Part shown: in pieces, positions 17,393 through 24,687 of the stretch | Position numbering within the stretch: position 1 is the stretch's first letter | How the letters are laid out: every line of letters starts with the position of its first letter | NCBI RefSeq assembly: GCF_000196795.1 | Contig: NC_014259.1 | Location: 1,488,001 to 1,552,000, forward strand | Direction: 5' to 3' | Source of the DNA: Acinetobacter oleivorans DR1 | GTDB taxonomy: Bacteria; Pseudomonadota; Gammaproteobacteria; Pseudomonadales; Moraxellaceae | Length of the DNA stretch: 64,000 bases | Translations under genes and position numbers: made by a program | The notes under the pieces: generated by a model | Database searches by the model: none | Told to the model about the DNA's origin: nothing | The model's input: only the letters and a program-made list of their open reading frames with translations

Positions 17393-17421
17393 AAAAAGGG
17401 GTGCTTGTGCATCCCTTTTTT
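17393..17421 (+). terminator. terminator between FabG-like and MaoC-like genes
   Basis: AAAAAGGGGTGC / GCATCCCTTTTTT, loop TTGT, has a run of six T's. It probably reduces rather than abolishes transcription into the MaoC-like gene 34 bases on. Confidence 0.8.
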
Positions 17422-17454
17422 GTTCAAGAATCTATAAATTATAAAAGGTTAGGT

Positions 17455-18309
17455 ATGAATACTCGTCATTTTAGCCAGCTACCAAAAGCGGCATTAGCTT
17501 ACCCAAAAGTGGTACAAGGTTTAATTTTTAAAAAGCCGAAAGGTCCAAAAATCTTACCGCAAGTTGAATATGTGGTAGATACTCTAGAAATTGATCAAAG
17601 TCATCTTAAAGCTTATAACGAAGTATGCGGTTTTAAAAATAATGGCTTTGTACCCGCAATTTATTTGGCTGTGCTTTCTCAAAGTTTGCAAATGCACATG
17701 ATGACAGCAGAAGCCTTTCCATTTCCAATTTTAGGTTTAGTTCACATCCGTAACCAGATTAAACAAACCAGACCAATTGGTGTAACTGAAAAACTCACTC
17801 TGTCATGTAAATTTGGGGAACTAAAACCACATGATAAAGGTGTTCAGTTTGACTTTATTACCACGGCAAAAGTTGGCAATGAAGTGGTGATGGAAGGCTT
17901 AACGACTTATTTATCTCGCCAAAAAGTTGATAAAAGAGTGGGTGAGAAAGCCAAAGAAGAACAAGCACCAGCTTATGTTCCAAAGGCAGAGTGGGATATT
18001 TTAGAAAACACAGGCCGCCGTTATGCGAAAGTATCTGGAGATTTTAACTTAATTCATATTCATGCCATTACTGCAAAAGCATTTGGCTTTAAGCAAGCAA
18101 TTGCGCATGGCATGTGGAGCAAAGCTAAAGCGCTAGCGAACCTCGAATTACCAAATGCTTATGAAGCAGATGTGTGGTTTAAGCTACCAATGTTCCTACC
18201 GTCAAAAGTTGAGTTTTTAACTGCCAATGCAGATAAAAAGACTGACTTTTTGATTCGTAATGCAAAATCGCAAAAACCGCATGTTGCAGGAACAGTAAAA
18301 GCATTATAA
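17455..18309 (+). CDS. MaoC-family acyl dehydratase (double hot-dog)
   Basis: This 284-residue protein has a C-terminal MaoC hot-dog domain with the hydratase-2-like motif RYAKVSGDFNLIHIHAITAKAFGFKQAIAHGMW (D-x4-H region). The N-terminal half forms the second hot-dog unit. Such enzymes hydrate trans-2-enoyl-CoA to 3-hydroxyacyl-CoA or catalyse the reverse dehydration. Together with the adjacent thiolase and FabG-like enzyme, it completes a short beta-oxidation or chain-extension set. The start is the ATG at 17455 after an AAAAGG site. An upstream GTG at 17401 lies inside the terminator hairpin and is not used. Confidence 0.87.
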   Translation: MNTRHFSQLPKAALAYPKVVQGLIFKKPKGPKILPQVEYVVDTLEIDQSHLKAYNEVCGFKNNGFVPAIYLAVLSQSLQMHMMTAEAFPFPILGLVHIRNQIKQTRPIGVTEKLTLSCKFGELKPHDKGVQFDFITTAKVGNEVVMEGLTTYLSRQKVDKRVGEKAKEEQAPAYVPKAEWDILENTGRRYAKVSGDFNLIHIHAITAKAFGFKQAIAHGMWSKAKALANLELPNAYEADVWFKLPMFLPSKVEFLTANADKKTDFLIRNAKSQKPHVAGTVKAL

Positions 18310-18316
18310 AAATATC

Positions 18317-18347
18317 AGCAGCCTGAACACAGGTTTGGGCTGCTTTT
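18317..18347 (+). terminator. terminator after MaoC-like gene
   Basis: AGCAGCC / GGCTGCT arms around a 14-base loop are followed by TTTGAG. They lie eight bases after the stop. Confidence 0.65.
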
Positions 18348-18380
18348 GAGCAAAATAACAAAAAATGCAAGGAACTTCAT

Positions 18381-19640
18381 GTGATTAAAGAAATTTTACT
18401 GGCCGATACCCATAACTATCACGGTATTTTAGATGAACGTTTTATTGATTTAGCTCACCAATTTAGCCGTCTTCAAGATGCTAGAATAGGCCAAGGTGGA
18501 GCTGCATTAGCGGTTTATTTTAGAGGCCAGAAAGTTGTAGATATCTACACCGGTCTAAAATCACAAAATGAAGCCTGGCAACCTGAAACTTTGGCAGTTT
18601 GCTACTCTACAGGTAAAGGTGTACTTGCAACTTTAGCGCATATTTTAGTAAGTGAAGGTTTTTTAGAATACGACAAACCGATTGCCACTTATTGGCCTGA
18701 GTTTGCTCAAAATGGTAAAGAGCAAATGACTTTACGTCATGTCCTAAGCCATCAAAGTGGCATGTTTGATGTTCGAAATATCATCGAAAGTGCAAGAGAA
18801 ATGCTCGACTGGTCACATATGTTAAATGTGATTGCAGCGACTAAGCCTAGATTCCTTGCCGGAGAGGGTAATGCTTATCAAGCTTTAACATTTGGTTGGC
18901 TTGTCGGTGGAGTACTTGAAAAAGCAACTGGTCAATCTTTAGATCAGCTCATGCAAAAATATCTCGTTGAGCCGTTACAGTTAGACGGCGCTTATTTTGG
19001 TACGCCTGCAAGCGAGCTAGACCGTGTAGCACGTTTAATTATTCAATCTAAGCCAGAAAAACCAGCGGCTACCCAAGTTGAAAAACCTAAAAAGCCTCAG
19101 GCACGTAAGAGTTCACTCTCTGAAAAAATGATTACGTGGACGGGGCAAGACCCACAAGATTTTCAGGATGCCATGATTCCAAAAGGAATGAAGCATTTTA
19201 GTTTCTTTAGTGATGAAGGATTGCAAGCAGTCATTCCAGCGGCGAACGGTACGTTTACTGCAAATAGTCTTGCTAAAATTTATGCAATGCTGGCAAATCA
19301 CGGTGAATGGGATGGACAGCAACTTATTCGCCCAGAAATATTTAAAGAGCTTAGTACTATTCAAAGTTATGCACGTGATCGTGTCATGCCAATTCCGATG
19401 AATTGGCGCTTAGGATATCACCGCATTATTACTATGGGTAAACGCGCTAAAAATGGCTTTGGACATATTGGTTACAATGGTTCAGGGGCGTGGTGCGATC
19501 CTGAGCGTGATCTGAGTTTTGCCTATACCCATAACTTCCAAATTGGTTCAATCACGGGTGATTACCGTTTGTGGGGACTGACTCAAGAAGCCTTACGTTG
19601 CACTGACCAAATTTTAAAAGGCCGTAAAGGCTGGTTCTAA
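18381..19640 (+). CDS. serine hydrolase, class C beta-lactamase/esterase (EstB-like) family
   Basis: This 419-residue protein of the beta-lactamase-related family has the nucleophile motif S-T-G-K at residues 76-79 (CYSTGKG), an HVLSHQSGM segment, and GHIGYNGSGAW (H-x-G box, third conserved element). There is no signal peptide, so it is probably cytoplasmic, and this argues for an esterase/lipase rather than a true beta-lactamase. The start is GTG at 18381 with AAGGAA upstream. It follows the acyl-CoA block on the same strand after a terminator. A lipid ester hydrolase there would fit, but the substrate is unknown. Confidence 0.85.
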   Translation: MIKEILLADTHNYHGILDERFIDLAHQFSRLQDARIGQGGAALAVYFRGQKVVDIYTGLKSQNEAWQPETLAVCYSTGKGVLATLAHILVSEGFLEYDKPIATYWPEFAQNGKEQMTLRHVLSHQSGMFDVRNIIESAREMLDWSHMLNVIAATKPRFLAGEGNAYQALTFGWLVGGVLEKATGQSLDQLMQKYLVEPLQLDGAYFGTPASELDRVARLIIQSKPEKPAATQVEKPKKPQARKSSLSEKMITWTGQDPQDFQDAMIPKGMKHFSFFSDEGLQAVIPAANGTFTANSLAKIYAMLANHGEWDGQQLIRPEIFKELSTIQSYARDRVMPIPMNWRLGYHRIITMGKRAKNGFGHIGYNGSGAWCDPERDLSFAYTHNFQIGSITGDYRLWGLTQEALRCTDQILKGRKGWF

Positions 19641-19653
19641 TTTTAGGGTTTTA

Positions 19654-19681
19654 AAGCTGGTATTTTAATTAATGCCAGCTT
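19654..19681. terminator. hairpin between serine hydrolase and amvR
   Basis: AAGCTGGTA pairs with TGCCAGCTT (one G-T pair) around a 10-base loop, in the gap between convergent genes. The T-run is weak. Confidence 0.5.
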
Positions 19682-19687
19682 CTATAT

Positions 19688-20266
19688 TTATAATAATTCT
19701 AGGCGAATAATTGCTTCAGTATGACGCTTAAAATCTTCTTCAGCTAAACCTTGTAAACCAAGTTGATAAATCCCTTCTAATCCGCACACAAAGGCAATGA
19801 GCCGCCAAGCAATATCAGTTGAATTAGATATATTTTTAAATTCACCTACTTTTTTACCAGATTCAATGGCCTGCACAATTGTTTGATGCCAATTCTGCAT
19901 GGCAAGGTTATAAGCCTTTCGTATTTCAACATCTTGTTCAATCAAGAGTTCAGCTTCATTCCATAAGCGTAAGTAGGGCTGAAGTCTATCTATATTTTCT
20001 GCGCCTAATAAGATGAATAGCCTTTGAAATTGGCTAGTGGTTTTTAGAGTTTGTTCAATTTCATCAAGCTGTTCCATGAGCTTTAAAAAAGCTTCAGCTT
20101 TTAAATGAGATGCCGACGAAAAGTGGTGGTGAACTTGTCCGGTAGAGGTTTGTGCTTCTGTTGCGATTCGGCGTACCGTCATGGCTGTAAAACCTTCAGC
20201 CAAAGCAACTTGCATGGCTGCTTGCAGAATCATTTCTCTGCGTTGATCGCGATTAAGATAGGCCAT
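19688..20266 (-). CDS. amvR: TetR-family repressor of amvA (AmvR)
   Basis: This is a TetR repressor of 192 residues from the ATG at 20266 (MAYLNRDQRREMILQAAMQVA). The start is supported by AGGTGAAAG upstream. The helix-turn-helix contains MTVRRIATEAQTSTGQVHHHFSS. The rest is the ligand-binding and dimer domain. It is divergent from the AmvA-type pump, with two palindromic operators between them (20317-20330 and 20354-20369). In A. baumannii AmvR represses amvA and itself and is relieved by pump substrates, including polyamines. The arrangement here is the same. Confidence 0.93.
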   Translation of the reverse strand: MAYLNRDQRREMILQAAMQVALAEGFTAMTVRRIATEAQTSTGQVHHHFSSASHLKAEAFLKLMEQLDEIEQTLKTTSQFQRLFILLGAENIDRLQPYLRLWNEAELLIEQDVEIRKAYNLAMQNWHQTIVQAIESGKKVGEFKNISNSTDIAWRLIAFVCGLEGIYQLGLQGLAEEDFKRHTEAIIRLELL

Positions 20267-20316
20267 GTTTCTTTCACCTGACTGAATTCGACACAAATTA
20301 CATTAAAACTAAAAGT

Positions 20317-20330
20317 TGGACAAGTGTCCA
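20317..20330. promoter_or_regulatory. AmvR operator 1
   Basis: TGGACA-AG-TGTCCA is a palindrome with exact arms in the amvR-amvA gap. Confidence 0.8.
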
Positions 20331-20353
20331 GTTGTGTATATAATAACCATGAT

Positions 20354-20369
20354 TTGAACACGTGTCCAA
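20354..20369. promoter_or_regulatory. AmvR operator 2
   Basis: TTGAACACGTGTCCAA is a 16-base palindrome with one mismatched pair and the same GGACA/TGTCC half-sites as operator 1. Its end lies 22 bases before the amvA ATG, so a bound repressor would block transcription or initiation. Confidence 0.8.
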
Positions 20370-20391
20370 GTTTTGGATATTGAAGAGCGTT

Positions 20392-21870
20392 ATGCAAAAA
20401 AAATGGTTAATCCTGACAATTATCGTCCTTATATATTTACCAGTTACGATTGATGCAACGGTGATGCATGTTGCAACACCATCTTTAAGTGCAGCATTGA
20501 ATTTAACTGCCAATCAGCTTTTATGGGTCATTGATATTTATTCACTGATTATGGCGGGTTTGATTTTACCGATGGGTGCACTTGGTGATCGTATTGGCTT
20601 TAAAAAATTATTATTTATTGGAACTGCAATTTTTGGAGTCGGTTCGTTAGCTGCGGCTTTTTCTCCAACAGCTTACGCCTTAATTGCTTCCCGTGCTGTT
20701 TTAGGTCTAGGGGCAGCAATGCTTATTCCTGCCACTTTATCAGGCATTCGTAATGCTTTTACCGAAGAAAAGCAGAGAAATTTTGCACTTGGTCTTTGGT
20801 CTACAGTGGGTGGTGGCGGAGCAGCTTTTGGTCCATTAGTTGGTGGATTTGTACTAGAACATTTCCATTGGGGAGCAGTATTCCTCATCAATATCCCGAT
20901 TATTTTAGTGGTTCTGGTCATGATCGCGATGATCATTCCAAAACAACAAGAGAAAACTGATCAGCCAATTAACTTAGGGCAAGCTTTAATTTTAGTCGTG
21001 GCAATTTTAAGCCTCATCTATTCAATCAAATCGGCAATGTACAACTTCTCGGTACTTACGGTTGTGATGTTTGTGGTGGGTATAAGCACATTAATTCACT
21101 TCATTCGAAGCCAAAAAAGAAGTACGACTCCAATGATTGATCTGGAATTGTTTAAGCATCCAGTGATTTCTACCAGTATTGTTATGGCCGTGGTTTCCAT
21201 GATTGCTTTGGTTGGGTTTGAATTACTCTTGTCTCAAGAGTTGCAGTTTGTGCATGGGTTTTCTCCATTACAGGCAGCCATGTTTATTATTCCATTCATG
21301 ATTGCGATTAGTTTAGGTGGTCCATTAGCAGGAATTTGTTTAAATAAATGGGGGCTTAGACTTGTATCTACTGTTGGTATTTTAATAAGTGGATTTAGTC
21401 TATGGGGGCTTGCCCAGCTTAACTTTTCGACTGATCACTTTTTAGCGTGGACGTGTATGGTCTTTTTAGGCTTTAGCATTGAGATTGCATTACTGGCTTC
21501 AACTGCTGCGATTATGTCATCCGTCCCACCTCAAAAGGCAAGTGCAGCAGGTGCGATTGAAGGTATGGCCTATGAGCTTGGTGCTGGTTTAGGTGTCGCT
21601 ATTTTCGGGTTAATGTTGTCTTGGTTTTATAGTCGCTCAATTATTTTACCAGCAGAGCTTCCGTCGAACTTAATTGAAAAAGCGAGTATATCGATTGGCG
21701 AAACCATGCAATTAGCTTCTAACCTTGAAAGCCCTTTGGGAGGGCAATTAATTGCAGTTGCTCAGCAAGCTTTTAGCTATGCGCATAGTTGGGTGCTTAC
21801 AATCTCCGCCATTTGTTTCTTCCTTTTAACTGTATTTGTCTGGTTTAGCTTTCCAAAGAAAGTAAACTAA
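20392..21870 (+). CDS. amvA: AmvA, MFS (DHA2) multidrug/polyamine efflux pump
   Basis: The ATG at 20392 (GAAGAG upstream) gives 492 residues, the known length of AmvA/AedF. Fourteen hydrophobic segments are visible. DHA2 motifs include LPVTIDATVMHVATPSL (motif D-like in helix 1), GALGDRIGFKKLL (motif A) and ALIASRAVLGLGAAMLIPA (motif B), then AFGPLVGGFVL (motif C). The pump extrudes cationic dyes, disinfectants such as benzalkonium and chlorhexidine, erythromycin, and the polyamines spermine and spermidine across the inner membrane with protons. Control is by the divergent AmvR. A GTG at 20362 would start inside the operator. Confidence 0.95.
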   Translation: MQKKWLILTIIVLIYLPVTIDATVMHVATPSLSAALNLTANQLLWVIDIYSLIMAGLILPMGALGDRIGFKKLLFIGTAIFGVGSLAAAFSPTAYALIASRAVLGLGAAMLIPATLSGIRNAFTEEKQRNFALGLWSTVGGGGAAFGPLVGGFVLEHFHWGAVFLINIPIILVVLVMIAMIIPKQQEKTDQPINLGQALILVVAILSLIYSIKSAMYNFSVLTVVMFVVGISTLIHFIRSQKRSTTPMIDLELFKHPVISTSIVMAVVSMIALVGFELLLSQELQFVHGFSPLQAAMFIIPFMIAISLGGPLAGICLNKWGLRLVSTVGILISGFSLWGLAQLNFSTDHFLAWTCMVFLGFSIEIALLASTAAIMSSVPPQKASAAGAIEGMAYELGAGLGVAIFGLMLSWFYSRSIILPAELPSNLIEKASISIGETMQLASNLESPLGGQLIAVAQQAFSYAHSWVLTISAICFFLLTVFVWFSFPKKVN

Positions 21871-21876
21871 AATAAA

Positions 21877-21910
21877 GGGTAAAAAGAGAGATTTATCTTT
21901 CTTTTTACCC
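21877..21910 (+). terminator. terminator of amvA
   Basis: GGGTAAAAAG / CTTTTTACCC is extended by weaker pairs, with a six-base loop (ATTTAT) at the tip. It lies seven bases after the stop. Confidence 0.75.
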
Positions 21911-22127
21911 TCAAATGTCTTTTTTAATATTTTCTTTATAATAAATTTAGTTATTTAATTCTCATAAACAACCCATTCTTTAATAAATTTCATGTTTTTA
22001 TTTCAAAATGATTAAATATTCATGTAATTGAAATTTAATGAAAAATTGATTGATCGAAAATTGACTGTGAAAAAATGGTTTGTTAACCTGCTATTCGAAA
22101 ATCTAAAAACAAATAAAAGAGGCCGCT

Positions 22128-23909
22128 GTGAATTTTAAATTAAAAACATCACTTATTATTGGAGCAATTGTTGCGTCTTCACTTGTGTATGCCGCAACTG
22201 TACTTTCACCAAATCAGAATAATAATAGTGGATCAATACCATCTGGTTATTCAGATTTAGAATTTTCTTTAGCAAATGGGAATTGGGTCAAAAATCTCTC
22301 TTTACCGGCAAGTGCTAATAATTCGGACAAAATTACAATTCGTTCTAGTGCCGCCTATAGTAGTTATTTAGATACTTCTAATACGAATATTCCGTTAGAA
22401 GTATTGAAGATAAATAGTGGGGATGTTTATCAATTCATCTTTAATAGCAGTCAAAATAAATGGATTGCTCAGTTAGCGACGGTTAGTCCTACCAATGGTA
22501 CTAACTATGAGGTTGTACCTTTAACAACCGCATCAATGCAAAAAGTACTCATTCAAAATGACAAATGGGCACAAACCATTGCTTTACCAAGTGACGTACG
22601 TGACGGAACAACCGTACAAGTTGCTTCTACAGCAAGTGCAAATTCGGATATTGATAAAACAAATTTACTTTTCCCGAGCAGTTTTACATTAAAAAATGGA
22701 TCTGAATATTGGTTTAAATATTATTCTGCTTTAGGAAAATGGGTGCCAGAATATATAAAACCTCAGAAGCTAAATGTTCAGCAAATCGGAACATCTTTAG
22801 CCGCGGTAAGTAGTCCACTTACCGAAATTGCATTTGGAGATGGAAATTGGGTTTCCAATTTCACTTTGCCTACCACTGCAAGTGATCGAGATAGAATTAT
22901 TATCAAGTCTACAGCGACTTGGTCTGCAAAAATTAATAACACCAATATTAATAGCCAAGCGACTTTAACGCTTAAAACAGGCGATCAATATGAGTTTATG
23001 TATGTAAGCGACAAAGGATATTGGCAGCTGATCTCTTCACCAACAAAGGTGATTGATTCATCGGCAACAATCCCTACAACTTTACCGAATATGACTCAGC
23101 CCACTTTAAAGGTGAAACTGTCTACATCAAATTGGCAGCCAACCTTGCAGCTACCCGCTAAAGCTCAAGTCGGGGATAAGGTGGTTATTGTGTCGAATGC
23201 GTCGGCAGACACCTATATTAATGCCGCTAATGGCTTATCTACTGCAATTAAAAATGGTGAAAATCGCCGTTTTATTTACACCGCTCAAGGTTGGACAGTA
23301 GATAGTTATACAATTGATATGTTGTTAGTTTCTAGTCCAGAAGTAAATACAATTTTAGGTGAGAGCGCTGCAAAACTTAGAATGATTGAAGGCGTAAATT
23401 TAACAAATTTAACTGCTGAAAATTCGAATGCACGTTTTTACTTAAGAGATGTGGGCTATTTAACTTATAAAATCCCTGCTACTACTTTAAAAGAAGCAAT
23501 TTCGACTGGACGAGATGACACGACGGTACAAAATGAGCGAAAACGTGTATTGGCAGACGGTGTTTATTATCAAGGTAATGAACCTGGTGACGGTGGCTGT
23601 GGTTGGGCTTGGATCAATGCTTCTGCATATAATATGATTGGTGCAAATGATATTGCGGGTTGTTCTTTTGCCGCTATGCGCCATGAAGTCGGGCACAATC
23701 TTGGTCTGTACCATAATGGTTCAACCAATATTGGCTCAGGCTTTGCTCATCCGTTAGGAAGCACCGCAATGGGTGGCAATAATATTAATTTTTATTCGAG
23801 TCCATACCTATACAACCCTAAATATGGTGTACGTTTAGGGGAAGAAGGAAAAATTGATGCTGTCAGCGTCATTAACCTGAACGCACAGAAAATTTCTCTA
23901 TATAACTAA
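22128..23909 (+). CDS. cpaA: CpaA, secreted zinc metallo-endopeptidase (type II secretion substrate)
   Basis: This 593-residue exported protein has a signal peptide (residues 1-22, ending VYAAT). Four tandem repeats of ~85 residues follow, each with the frame NW/KW...LP...D-(K/R/T)-V/I...GD-Y-F...W, at about 45-115, 137-212, 233-302 and 325-393. The protease domain carries HEVGHNLGLYH, a metzincin zinc site with catalytic Glu520. This matches CpaA of A. baumannii and A. nosocomialis, a glycan-directed adamalysin-like protease. CpaA cleaves O-glycosylated host proteins, including coagulation factors V and XII. The GTG start has AGAGG five bases upstream. The chaperone gene cpaB follows after 22 bases. 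Confidence 0.93.
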   Translation: MNFKLKTSLIIGAIVASSLVYAATVLSPNQNNNSGSIPSGYSDLEFSLANGNWVKNLSLPASANNSDKITIRSSAAYSSYLDTSNTNIPLEVLKINSGDVYQFIFNSSQNKWIAQLATVSPTNGTNYEVVPLTTASMQKVLIQNDKWAQTIALPSDVRDGTTVQVASTASANSDIDKTNLLFPSSFTLKNGSEYWFKYYSALGKWVPEYIKPQKLNVQQIGTSLAAVSSPLTEIAFGDGNWVSNFTLPTTASDRDRIIIKSTATWSAKINNTNINSQATLTLKTGDQYEFMYVSDKGYWQLISSPTKVIDSSATIPTTLPNMTQPTLKVKLSTSNWQPTLQLPAKAQVGDKVVIVSNASADTYINAANGLSTAIKNGENRRFIYTAQGWTVDSYTIDMLLVSSPEVNTILGESAAKLRMIEGVNLTNLTAENSNARFYLRDVGYLTYKIPATTLKEAISTGRDDTTVQNERKRVLADGVYYQGNEPGDGGCGWAWINASAYNMIGANDIAGCSFAAMRHEVGHNLGLYHNGSTNIGSGFAHPLGSTAMGGNNINFYSSPYLYNPKYGVRLGEEGKIDAVSVINLNAQKISLYN

Positions 23910-23931
23910 TCTCTATTTTTAGCTGTAAATA

Positions 23932-24564
23932 ATGAAGAAAAATAAATTGTTAATAGGAACTGCTATCGCTTGTGTGGCGTTAGCAGTTTTAATCTGGTTT
24001 GCTTTTTCACAGCAAAGCTCTTCTGCTTTAACGTCGCCTTTAGAAAGTCGACAAGAGTCTGGGCCAAAAGTGGCAGATCGTCAGAATGAATTTGCTCGTC
24101 AAAATATGCTGAATTTGAGTCCATCAGAAAAGGAAAAGTTGTCTCAGCAACAGATTGTTTTTAATGAAATAGAAAAAGATCAGCTTCCTTCTAATGTTAA
24201 TTTTCCGCTACTTAAAAATGCTAAAGGTATGATCATTAAATATGATCCAAATGTGATTGAACTTAAAAAAGTGGGTGACACTGTTAAGTTTCAAATGTTG
24301 GAATATAGCATTAATCGCACAGGGAAAATTGTAGAGATCGAACCTGTTGACCAAGATATTGTTCGGTGGACTGGAAAATTTGATCAGGGCGATCCAAATC
24401 AGAATTTCTTTACCATTACTCAAAGTCAAAAAGACCATTATACGATCATGCAGATTTTTACTGAGAAAGGAAATTATTCGGCTGAAATTAAGGATGGTGT
24501 AGGGCTGGTCCAAACCATGGATGAAGGTGTAACTGATCAAGAGCTACATCATGATCATCCTTAG
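23932..24564 (+). CDS. cpaB: CpaB, membrane-anchored chaperone of CpaA
   Basis: This 210-residue protein has one N-terminal membrane helix (LLIGTAIACVALAVLIWFAF) and no cleavage site, then a periplasmic domain of mixed helix and strand ending in the His-rich tail ELHHDHP. Its size, topology and position directly after cpaA are those of CpaB, which protects CpaA in the periplasm and is needed for its export by the type II secretion system. No general domain is otherwise recognisable, so the call rests mainly on context. The type II secretion genes are not in the window. Confidence 0.88.
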   Translation: MKKNKLLIGTAIACVALAVLIWFAFSQQSSSALTSPLESRQESGPKVADRQNEFARQNMLNLSPSEKEKLSQQQIVFNEIEKDQLPSNVNFPLLKNAKGMIIKYDPNVIELKKVGDTVKFQMLEYSINRTGKIVEIEPVDQDIVRWTGKFDQGDPNQNFFTITQSQKDHYTIMQIFTEKGNYSAEIKDGVGLVQTMDEGVTDQELHHDHP

Positions 24565-24687
24565 ACAAATAAATGGTTCTGGTAGAGAAAAGAAGTCAGT
24601 TCGCAGTTTATCTGTACGGATATGAGCTTTATGCGTTCACACTCTTTTAAAAACAAAGTATGCTTATGCCTGTAAAAAGGAGCATAC

